Positions 35,529 through 45,740 of a stretch of 64,000 nt of DNA are shown piece after piece (the stretch's first letter is position 1; each line of letters opens with the position of its first letter). Source of the stretch: Colletotrichum lupini (Eukaryota > Ascomycota > Sordariomycetes > Glomerellales > Glomerellaceae); assembly GCF_023278565.1 (NCBI RefSeq), contig NC_064673.1, positions 186,001-250,000 on the forward strand, given 5' to 3'. Below the pieces are notes generated by a model. It searched no databases. It saw only the letters and a program-made list of their open reading frames with translations, and was not told the DNA's origin. The position numbers and the translations under genes are program-made.

Positions 35529-36616
35529 ATGCCTCTATTCCAGCCTCCGGTCACACCCCTCCCCGACGACCTGAACCTCCACGGCCAGACAGCGATAGTC
35601 ACAGGCGCAACATCAGGCATCGGCCTCGCACTAGCCCGCCAACTCCTCTCCCTCGGCGCATCCCCCGTCATCCTCGCCGTCCGCGACGTGCCCAAGGGCG
35701 AAGCAGTACGACAAACACTCCTCTCCGACCCAACCGTCCTCTCCCGCCACCAGAACCCCGTCGTGGAGGTGATGAAGCTCGACGCAGAAGACTACGCCAG
35801 CGTCAAGCCTTTCACGGAAGCATTCAAGGCGAAGTACACGCATCTCCACATCGCAATGCTCAACGCCGGCGTGCCGGGTCTACGACGCCGCGTGGCGCCT
35901 ACGGGCCACGAAGCGACCGTACAGGTGAATTATCTCTCCAACGTGCTGCTTACGCTCGAGTTACTCCCCGTGTTGGAGGCTACGGCGCGCAAGACCGGGA
36001 GGGCTGGAAGGATTGCTTGGACGGGGAGCCGGATGGTTGAGAAGACGAGTCTGGCGGGGAAGGCGACGGTTCGAGAGGGGGGATTTGTTCTCGGGCACCT
36101 TGATGATGAGGCGAATTTCGTTGGTATGGCGCGGTATGCGGATAGTAAGCTGCTCGGATTCTTGTTTCTGCGGGAGCTAGCGAGGCATTATAGTGCTGGT
36201 ACTGCTGAAGAAGAAGGGAAACGGCAGCTGCAGCGGGTTATCGTCAACGCCTTTTGTCCCGGGATGGTGGATACGAATATGAGCAATGTCCTTCCGCAGC
36301 CGTTCCGCCTCATCGCTGACGCCGTGAAGGCTGTGAGGGCGAGGAGGCCGGAGGTGGCTGGGTGGGTTGGGCTTCATGCTGTTGCTGTCGCGGGCGGAGA
36401 GACGCATGGAAAGACGTTGGGGGATAAAGAGATTTGGGAGTGAGTTTTCTTTCTTTGCGATTTGCTGTGGTTTAACTGACGGTGATGTGTAGGCCAGAGG
36501 GCTTCGCTATTTCGGATGAGAGTTGGAGGTTGCAGAAGATGTTATGGGATGAGACTGTTGATGAGATGAAGAGGTTGACGAGTGTTCCTGGGTGGATGGG
36601 CAAGGTTGGGAATTGA
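35529..36616 (+). CDS. Short-chain dehydrogenase/reductase (SDR)
   Basis: NAD(P)-dependent oxidoreductase of unknown substrate. Two exons, 35529-36439 and 36493-36616, give 344 aa. The intron removal is supported by a clean GT-AG pair in phase and a sensible tail (EPEGFAISDESWRLQKMLWD); without splicing the frame stops at 36443 after 304 aa. The Rossmann motif TGATSGIG is at 25-32, NAG at 112-114, and the active-site pair Tyr203/Lys207 in YADSKLL. The length and the WD-containing tail resemble fungal retinol-dehydrogenase-like and light-induced SDRs, often in secondary metabolism, but no pathway partner lies nearby. There is no signal peptide. Confidence 0.88.
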
Positions 36617-36928
36617 GTGCATGTCGTTTAAGCTGGCTGTTGCTATGAGTTGTGTCATGAGAGCGTAGGACCATTGTGAAGCGTCATGAATAGCATAGTC
36701 TTCGATGGAAGAGTATAATCTGTTATTTCTTAGACATCTCGACGTACGTTGCTTTGAGATCTGTGTTTCATACATTTCGAGACTCTGCGCGTGTTTCTGG
36801 AAATAAATCTTCCACGCTCTGATCAAGGTGGTGAGATAAGTCTTGCGTGCTTGGTATATAGAAACGATAGTGTACACCTCATGTTCAAATCATCACGAAC
36901 GCCAAGTCAACAATCACGGCCACTGCCA
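36617..36928. other. Convergent intergenic region
   Basis: About 310 bp between the stops of the SDR (plus) and the membrane protein (minus). Nothing recognisable. Confidence 0.6.
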
Positions 36929-37917
36929 TCACCGCGGATGGACAGGTGGCGGTGCTGGCGGCAACCCGCCCTGAGACTCCGTCATGTAACTATGCGAACC
37001 CCCATCACTATCCTCCTCTGAAGAATCCGACCCGTCACGTACGCCCGCGAAATGAAGAAACAGGATCCGGACCAGGAAGCCGGCACTGACAAGCAAAGGC
37101 AAGACCTGCGCCACATCCGCAACGTTGTTCACGTCGGAGATGTGATTCCAGACGACGGCCAGCTCGACGGCCGCGGTAAGTGTTGCGGCGACGGCGATGT
37201 TGCTCAGCGTCTTCAACTCCTTGACCGCCATGATGTGCATTCTCCTAGGCACGAAACATTGTCAGTCCCAAACCTCTTTCATCTTTGGGCAGGGGTGGTC
37301 ACTCACTTGACTCTCCGCTTCTTCCGCCTCTCCCTCCAAAAGGGCACTTTCCAACCGACCTTGAGCAGGAGGACGAGCAAACACACAAACAGAATGACAA
37401 AGTACATGATGGCATTAAACGCCACAGACGCCTTATTGCCCAAACTCACACGGCTGAAGAAGAACCCATACTGCTCCCGCGAACAATCGTTCTCCGGCAC
37501 AAAAGAACACCAATACCACACGCCCAGCGACGAAATAGCCAGCAACAAAGCAAAGTTAAGCCCCTTGTAAGCTGGGCTCGGCGTCTCCTTGGACCAGCGG
37601 AATGGATCCCAGTACCTATTGAAGCACGTCACCGCCTTCCAGAGGTAGAGCGGGACGAGGGGGATGTAGATGCCCATGGCGAGCAGGAGGACAATGTAGA
37701 CGTCGGCCGGCTGTACGCTTCCCGCCGCGACAGAGAGCCGTATGACGAGGCCGAGGAAGGCTGCGGCGGAGAAGAGGAGGCCTATGAGGCGTATGTCGGG
37801 GAGGTCTGCCATGTCGAGGTACTCTATCACGATGGCGCCGAACCATTGGATGTAGAAGGCGACGCGGATGCCCAGGCCGTAGAGGTCGGGCTGGCCCTGC
37901 ACCTGGCAGCTTGCCAT
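36929..37917 (-). CDS. Hypothetical polytopic membrane protein
   Basis: Two exons, 37917-37307 and 37244-36929, joined in phase, give 308 aa. About six to seven hydrophobic segments are visible, for example VAFYIQWFGAIVIEYL, IGLLFSAAAFLGLVIRL, VYIVLLLAMGIYIPLVPLYLW, ALLLAISSLGVWYW, IMYFVILFVCLLVLLL, and two in the second exon. The loop WCSFVPENDCSREQYGFFFSRVSL has two Cys. A basic cluster (RERRKKRRVKRR) follows the first exon's last helix, and the tail is acidic/Ser-rich then Pro-rich. The GLGIRVAFYIQWF start recurs in uncharacterised ascomycete membrane proteins; I know no function. An in-frame ATG at 38067 would add 50 residues, but MASCQVQG fits the family better. Confidence 0.75.
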
Positions 37918-39318
37918 GGCTGGATGTGTAGCTGATATTGAGGGCGTGGAGGAAGAAAGGAGCGGGAGCAGGGAAGTGGCCCCTCTGTCGAGGTATGCCA
38001 TCTTCCCATACCTTTTATGCTTCTGTCTCTCTCGCCTCTCTTCTCCCGCTCTGCATCTTGCCGGCATCCTCCTCTACAAGAAGACCGCATTGCCAGCGTA
38101 GACATGCAACGTGGACAGCTATCAAGAAAGGTAGTTACAAGGGTCAACGCCGCAGTCAGCTGTGTGTGACGGAGCAAATCGCCAACGGCTGGACCCTGGG
38201 CGGACTGCCTCTTGCAGTATGATGTGCTCTCCCGCCCCCCTCGTCCCCTCGTCACCCCCGTCTCCCGCGGTGTGGTTGATACTCGACCGCCATGCCCCCA
38301 TGTGGCACCACGATGAACCCCATTGGGAGGGGAACGGGATGTTGCAGGGTTGAACGACAGATCTGTACGTAGTTCTGCTCGCTAGCTGGCTGCAGAAATG
38401 CCTCGAAGAAAAGAAGCAGAAGATGCTTAGCTCCCGTTTTTGCAGGGTTGGGCCGTCTTGCTGACGCCAAGCGTAGGTTATTGGTTGGTTGTGTTTGGCC
38501 GCGATGCCCGCGGCCGGAACCCGACCTTTTTGTGGCCCGCTGGTGTGTACTCCTACGTGCCGTCTATCAACGTCGCGCTGTTGGGCCTCACTTGCTTCTT
38601 CTCCTGGGATACTCCCGACGCCGTAGGCTATTGTATCCACATTCAAGACTTCTTGAGGATAGCTCTATCCGTTGATTTTTTTCAACTTTGTCTCGTTCAC
38701 TTGAACGAGAGACGAGAGTGACGAAAGTACCTCATTTTATCCAAATGAGTGCTGTAAGCTGACCGAGCCTCGCCGTCACTGTATGTTCCTTAGCCAGGGG
38801 CATCATGCAGCCGTTCGCATTAGCACTTTGCCGCATGTGAAGGAACGTCTGAAGGAATGCTTTGCAGACCGAGAGGCTCAGGCAACAGCATTTCCGTCTT
38901 TGAGCGAGGACAACAGCTGGCATCTGAGGTGGGCGAGCGTGAGGGGAAGCTGTTGAGTGAAGCGGACGTGTAAGGCGGGGGACGGTGGAGCCATCCTGGA
39001 CTGTGAAGGGCCGGAGTGGGTCCTAGGCCTCCGATTCTGGAACGGCGTGGGCCAGCGGGGACTACTGGCCGAGATCGGCTTAGCGCAGGGTCCTCCGCTT
39101 ATCTGATACTCAGTGTGTTATCGCGTTATCGCGTCGCATGGCGGGAGCACCGTTATCAGCCTATCGATAAACAAAATTCTTTTTTTTTTTTCTTCTTCCC
39201 GCCCTTTGAGATTTGCGACCTGACCGAAACCCCCCCCCCAAAAAGAGTCTTTGCTTCTCACGGCAAATTTCCCTCCACATCAATTGTTGCGTCAATCCCC
39301 GTTCCAACCACCGCAACA
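37918..39318. other. Divergent intergenic region
   Basis: 1.4 kb between the starts of the membrane protein (minus) and DBP3 (plus). A long T-rich tract (about 39178-39197) and a C-run (39232-39239) lie in the DBP3 leader. Short frames lack motifs. Confidence 0.55.
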
Positions 39319-41226
39319 ATGGCCGCCACGAAGCGCTCTCTCGCCGACACCGAGGCCGAGGCCAGTGTCACCAGCAAGAAGCAGAAGAAGGACCTCGCTG
39401 CGGGTGGCGACGTCGACAGCGATGAGGCGGCGGAGCTGAAGAAGCAGAGGAAGAAGGAGAAGAAGGAGAAGAAGGAGCGCAAGAAGGAGAAGAAGGCCAA
39501 GGCTGCTGAGGTCGAGGAGGAGGAGGCTCCGGCCGCTGCCACTGAGTCCAAGGAGGAGACCGAGGAGGACAAGGCCGAGAGGAAGAGACTCAAGAAGGAG
39601 AAGAAGGAGAAGAAGAGGAAAGAGAAGGAGGCCAAGGAGGCCGAGAGCAACGGCACTTCCGCAGCTCCCGCCGCCGCCGCTGCCGCCACCGCTTCCACTC
39701 CCACCGCCTCCATCCTCGGTGGCTACGAGGAGGTCGCGGCGCTCAAGGCCCTGCCCCAATCGGACCTCGACGCCTTCCTGGCCGCCGAGAACATCACCGT
39801 CACTGACCCGATAACAAGCAACGCCGCCCTCCGCTCCATCCTCGAGTTCGCCCACCTCCCCAAGACCGACCTCGTCAAGAAGAACCCCTTTTCCGCCTAC
39901 AAGAAGCCCACGCCGATCCAGTCCGCCTCGTGGCCCTACACCCTCTCCCGCCGGGACGTCATCGGCGTCGCCGAGACGGGCTCCGGAAAGACCATGGCCT
40001 TCGCCCTGCCGCTCGTCGAGGGCATCTCCAAGATCAAGAAGCGCGGCATCAAGGCCGTCGTCGTCTCCCCGACCCGCGAGCTGGCCATGCAGACCCAGGA
40101 GCAGATGGAGCACGTGTCCAGCCTGCTCGGCCTCAAGAGCATCTGCATCTACGGCGGCGCCTCCAAGGACGAGCAGCGCAACCTCCTCAACCGCGGCGCC
40201 GACGTCATCGTCGCCACCCCCGGCCGCCTCAAGGATTTCATGCAGGACGGCACCATCTCCCTCGGCCAGGTGAAATTCGCCGTCCTCGACGAGGCCGACC
40301 GCATGCTGGACAAGGGATTCGAGGAGGACATTAAGCTCATCCTCGGCGACATGCCGCCGCGCGAGCAGCGCCAGACGGTCATGTTCACCGCCACCTGGCC
40401 CGCGTCGGTGCGCAAGCTCGCCGAGTCCTTCATGGTCGACCCCGTCAAGATCACCATCGGCTCGAGCGGTAAGGAGACGGCCAACGGCGCCGTCGAGCTG
40501 CAGGCCAACACGCGCATCACGCAGCGCGTCGAGGTCGTCGACCCGCGCGCCAAGGAGCAGAGGCTGCTGCAGATCCTGAAGCAGTGGCAGACGGGCGCCA
40601 AGAAGGATGACCGTATCCTGGTGTTCTGCCTGTACAAGAAGGAGGCCACGCGCGTCGAGACCTTTTTGCAGCAGCGCGGCATCCGCGTCGGTGGTATCCA
40701 CGGCGATCTGCGCCAGGAGCAGCGCACGAGGAGTTTGGAGGCTTTCAAGGCCGGTACCACGCCTGTGCTGGTCGCTACTGATGTTGCTGCCCGTGGTTTG
40801 GATATTCCCGAGGTCAAGCTGGTTGTCAACGTGACTGTGAGTCTTTTTTGTGTTTTTGAACGTCTATCGAGCACCTCGAAACTAACTTTTTTGCAGTTCC
40901 CCTTGACGATTGAGGATTACGTTCACAGAATTGGACGTACCGGCCGTGCTGGCAAGACTGGCGAGGCCATCACCCTGTTTACCGAGCACGACAAGGCGCA
41001 CTCTGGATCGTGAGTCACCCTGCGTCCTGGAAAAACCTCAGTTTGGACATGGTTGCTAACAAAGTTGACTAGTTTGATCAACATCCTCAAGGGTGCCAAG
41101 CAGGAGGTCCCCGATGACCTCTTCAAGTTCGGCACGACCGTCAAGAAGAAGGCTCACAGCACCTACGGCGCCTTTTTCAAGGACGTCGACATGACGAAGA
41201 AGGCGACCAAGATCACGTTTGACTGA
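39319..41226 (+). CDS. dbp3: DBP3, DEAD-box RNA helicase of ribosome biogenesis
   Basis: Nucleolar ATP-dependent helicase that helps 60S pre-rRNA processing. Three exons, 39319-40836, 40897-41009 and 41073-41226, give 594 aa. A Lys/Glu-rich N-terminal tail (about 35-115) is typical of the family and a likely nucleolar signal. Helicase motifs in order: AETGSGKT (218-225), PTRELA, TPGR, DEAD (324-327), motif III as TATWP (the TAT-Trp-Pro form is characteristic of Dbp3), ARGLD and [10 protein letters not shown]. The second and third exons carry the last motif and the tail [11 protein letters not shown]. The long open frame on the opposite strand is a GC-bias shadow. The stop lies 79 nt from the convergent RFT1 stop. 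Confidence 0.94.
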
Positions 41227-41305
41227 TTTATTACTATTTTTTGATCTTTTTTGGCTTCTCGGGAGGATTTCTACATGTTCTGTTTACGCCCCGAGGTAAT
41301 TACGT

Positions 41306-43129
41306 CTATGCTGCTTTCGGCTTGCGTGCCGAGTTGTAACATTGCAGGAGGAACCTGCGTTCGGCAAAGAGTCTGATGTCATGTTAGATGGGGAAAAAGC
41401 ACACACATACGCACACAATAGGCCACAGCGGCGCGAATCACATGGGGCGGGGAAAAGCTTACATCAAAAGTACGACGGGAACGGCGGCTAGACCGATGGC
41501 GATGATGTCCTTGAACGGGGAAGTAGACACGCCCGCCGAGGCAAGACCGGCGACCCTCCTGATGAGGTGCGGCGCCGATAGACAGACGATAGAGGTGACG
41601 GCGTTAGGCCGCAGCGAAAAGAGTTCAAACGGCGTTTCCAACCCTGCAAAGTACGATTTGGTGAAGGCGAGGCTCCACACGATGCGGCATAGCATGTTGA
41701 TGCAGTTTGCGTAGACGAGGCCCTGGGCGCCGAGATCCATGACGCGCATGAAGAAGAAGGCGGCCGAGCCAAAGGCGACGGAGAAGGCGCCCATCCAGAC
41801 GGACTGGCGGTGGACCTGGGCCTCGGAAGCGACGGAGGCGACAAAGGACTCGGATACGCCGTTGAGTGCGAGGAGGGGCAGGTAGTAGCAGTAGACGGCC
41901 AGGACGTCGCCTGCGCCCTCGGAGGCCCAGCGTTGGCCTGCTACGAGTGAGAGAAGCGGGGGCGCGGCGACGGGGCCGATGCTCACGATGATTGAGGAGA
42001 GGAGGATGTAGAATTTGAGGAGGGTGTGAAGATGCTGGCTTGCCGTGGTTGTCGCTGCTGTGTCCTTGGTGGCCGGTGACGATTTGGTCTTTGCGTCATG
42101 GGAGGAGAGCAGACGGCTGAAGTAGCTGCGGCTGCTCTCCTCAATGGGCTGGAGGACGAGACGGGCCAGGAGGCCTCCGTAGTTGCTGGCCAGCGCGTAG
42201 ACGCCCTGCGATTTGGGCGTGGACAGAACGGAGACGAGAAAGGTGTCGCCTTGCGTGAGAATGTGCTTGACGAGGCTCTGGGCTGTCATGCTGGAGGCTA
42301 GACTGACAGTGGGACGGTAAAAGTAGGAGGCGAGGTAGTCCTTCCCTCCGCCACTCGATGTGGAAGCGAGGCTCTTTGGAAGGAGAGAGAAGCCATCTGC
42401 ACGGGCGAGGCGGGATGCGGACGAGAGATAGACTACCAGCAGAGTTGCGCCATAGAACAGCTGACCGACGGCGAAGGGGAGCACGCCGAACTCGACGCCC
42501 GCCCTAGAGGCCCAAAAGGCGGTAGCAAAGGTAACGGTGCACCGGAGGAAAGTCGCGATGGACTCGGCGGTGGCGCGGGTGCCGAAGCGAAGGCGAGTCT
42601 GCATAAGAACGAAGCAGGGTTCCGAGAGGAGTTCAAGGATAGCGGCCAGGGCGTATAGGCGGAGGGCGAGGAGGAAGTTTGGCGTCTGGGCGGTGGACGA
42701 GTCGACGGAGGAGAGGTACAACCATCCGAGGCCGATGGTGACAAAAAAACCTAGAAGGACGGCGAGGTAGCCCAAGTTGATGACAGCCTGGCTTTCTCGA
42801 CCTATACGAGCTCTTGGGTCGTCATCTTTTTTGTTGTTGGAGGAAGGACGTGTGGCATTGCCTTGGGTTTCCTGGCGCTGGACGGCAACGCGAAGGGATT
42901 CTCGGGCGAAGAAGAGCACCGAAAGGTAGTAGACCTCTAGTTGTGTCGAGACGCCGAGAAGGCGGGCCGTCAAGAAGCGGAGGAGAAGCTGGTTTGCAAT
43001 AAAGGTGACCGCGCGGGAGCCGATTTGGAGGATGATGAGGAGGGAGGCGCCGCGGACGACAGTTTTGCTGGCGTCCGTGTTGGTGTGTACCGGGGCAGAC
43101 ACGGACGCAGGTTCTTTTGAAGGTGCCAT
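41306..43129 (-). CDS. rft1: RFT1-like protein of N-glycan precursor assembly
   Basis: ER membrane protein needed for translocating Man5GlcNAc2-PP-dolichol or a related step in N-glycosylation. Exon 1 is 43129-41463, from the ATG of MAPSKEP. It encodes many hydrophobic helices starting with the family segment GASLLIILQIGSRAVTFIANQ, then LGVSTQLEVYYLSVLFFARESLR. The frame runs into a stop at 41459 inside the last helix (VPVVLLM). A GTAAGC donor there and a CAG acceptor at 41355-41357, with a CTAAC branch-like site between, would add exon 2 (41354-41306). That gives FLLQCYNSARKPKAA, completing the helix with a basic tail, 571 aa. I prefer this form; the unspliced product would be 556 aa. Long for the family (about 520-575), acceptable. 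Confidence 0.85.
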
Positions 43130-45740
43130 AGTTCCGTCATTCGGTGAATGAGTGGATTGGAGTAGAAGATGACCGTACCGTAAGGTTGTGCCCGTGGTTA
43201 TATCGGGATGTGACCTCGAACGGGGATGCGGTGCGGTGCGGTAGACGGGAGGTTGAGGCAACGGTGGTTTTTGGAGCTCGGCGTTCCTGAGTTGACGTCT
43301 GTAGTGAGCCGAAAGTGGTGTGCGGGTGGAGTCGGTGTACCGGGCCGGTGGGGGACCCACAGCGGCGTCAGGTACGCTGCCGGACCACCTCAGGCAGGCA
43401 CCTCGCAGGCTACCTACAGTGGAGGTAAGGTACCTAAGGTACTTCAAGGTCCAGCGCAGGTACCCGGCACAGGCAGGCGAACCGCCCGTCTGGGAACCAA
43501 CTCCGAAAGTCATGGTAGACGATGGTCCGATGGATCACGATGCATTCTACCCATGGTCATCTTATCATTCTCTTAATGTCGAATTCAACAGCACGATGCT
43601 TATGTGTGATCTGCTATAGACTCACTGGTGGGTTTACTACAAAATATACCGGAGTTGTTATCTCGTCCTCGTATGCATATTATAGCTATCCCGGTTGATA
43701 GACCAGTTATGGGCCTGCAAGGATTTGAAGTAAATCTACCTTGAGGTGGGTGTTCAAGGAACATTTTGCTGGAATTGGTAGCGAAAGGTCAAAATCGAAA
43801 AACTCTTGGTGTATCCCCCCATATTTATGTCGAAAAAGTTTGAGATTGCCATGTTTGCTTGTTGTGAAATAACGCGGTCTCGCGTCAGTTTACACGCCTC
43901 GACTCAGGAATGAAGGTTGTTCGCGGGGGCATCCCGATTCGAGCAAATGCCGATCAACTTCTGGTGCGGCGCCACACAAGGACAGCCCTTTCCAGATCGT
44001 ACTGGCCTGTAAACGTGCCATCCACATGCTAGCTAGTCTACGAAGTGCCTTAAGTGATTATCTGCTCGAGTCGTTTTGAAAGACGGTTAGGAAGATATTG
44101 TGGTGGCTGGTGGTGTGTTGATGCGCTGGCCGTCAAGATGCGGCCGGTTTCTTTGGTCACAGGACCTGAGATGACTGGCCAATTCACCACCTTCAGTGCT
44201 TCTACTTCCCAGCTTGCTTGCGAGCAGAGGGTGAGGTCTGTCGTCATCGTGGCAGGGCCAGACATGTTTCATTCGCTGCGAGTGAATGTCTCTGTGACGG
44301 CTGGCCTTGACATCTCCCCACGCTCCCCTCACCTAGGTAAGGTGCCAAGGTAAGGCAAGGTGAGGTAAGGTACCAGGTAATTGGAGGGAAAGTCTCAAGA
44401 CGCAGGATACGTACCGAGAGTACTTGAGGTGGCACGTGCCTGGGTGAGGTACCTCGTGCGAGTGGGGCAACGGTCTAGGTACCTCCGTACCGTGGTCCTT
44501 TGGTGAAGTGTTCCTGGATTGGCGGGTATCAAGTGGAGCACTGAGGATGCGCTACCGCAGATTGGGCCAGATTGGGCAAGCACGGCAAGAAGTGCGACCT
44601 GCAATGGTTGCACCTGTGGTTTTTGGCTTGACGCGAACGTTTCCTGCCCGTCTTTTTTTGGCCAAAGGAAAGGTACATGAAAGCACCTTCAGATTGCATA
44701 CGATCTCTCAAAGAAACTGTCTCGATTCAGGTACCTCACCTTTCCCATTCTCTTTCTGTGGTTGGTGCTCTCACCACCTCTTTTTTTCCGATTCAGGCGC
44801 GGCACCGCATCCTTGACCTTCTCTCATCCCCTCCACTCCCCTCCAAGTTCCAACCCTCCTACTGTGTATTCGTCCCAACTCCCATCCGACCTGAAATGAC
44901 CATCCCTACGCCGTCATCTTGTCTCTCCCTTCTTTGGTCTCTACTCAGTATTCGTCAGGCACGTCTTTGCTCGAGCCAGACTTGCGAATAGATGCCTTTC
45001 ATCTTCCTAATAGCTACCTCCTTCCTACGGCATACCTACGAACCCAACCCTCCATCGTCATCCTCTTGACGATTTTTTTTTTCTTCCAATTCTTTATATG
45101 AGCCCAATCTCGGCTCGGACCACATGCTCTCAAAAGAAACTGCAGACTACCCCCGCTGGTCTGGGTTGTCCCCTGTCATCTTGCGCTGCTGCAGACAGTT
45201 CACCGCGACCAGGGCCTGTCTTCTCCAGTGAAGAGGCACCAAGACACCACAGACACCCTTGTCGCCCCCGTCAGCAAGCTCAAAGAACCGGTCCAAGTCG
45301 CGCCTGGGCGTCCAGTCCATCGCGATAACAATCACACCTTGGGAAATACAGTCCCCTCCTCGCTGCAGGTGGCCTCCAAGAGCCCAATCGCGTCACCGGC
45401 CGCCAACTCAACGGCCATCATAATACCTATGTACTCCGTACGAATCGCACAACACAGAGTGCCAACAATACGCACCCACACACACACACGCACAGTCACA
45501 ACTCCAACATAAACCCGCCTTGCCTGGCTCGCACAACTCACAAAAGAGAGACCCCTCCCACAGTCGTCTCTCGTGAATAGTCCCTTTACGGATAACCTCG
45601 TTCTCCCCGCTCTCGCTCAGCTCTCTGCCTGACTAGCTCGACCCAGACCGGCACCCCGAGCCCCGATCCCAACGTCCGTGCCTTCGCCTCTGGGCTCTCA
45701 GCATGCTGTCCGCCGTGGCGACGACTCTGCCGCAATAACG
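43130..45740. other. 2.6-kb divergent intergenic region
   Basis: Between the RFT1 and coiled-coil gene starts. Contains GGTAAGGT/GGTACCT tracts (43423-43450 and 44334-44378), a TACTCCGTA copy (45432), a short CA repeat (45476-45490) and C/T-rich sequence from about 44700 on that may be a long 5' leader of the downstream gene. No gene recognised. Confidence 0.5.

Noticed and set aside
39292..40701. Open frame of 469 codons on the minus strand across DBP3
   Set aside because: It is exactly antisense to intact helicase motifs, is rich in Leu/Gly/Asp as expected from GC-rich codon shadows, and has no family motif.
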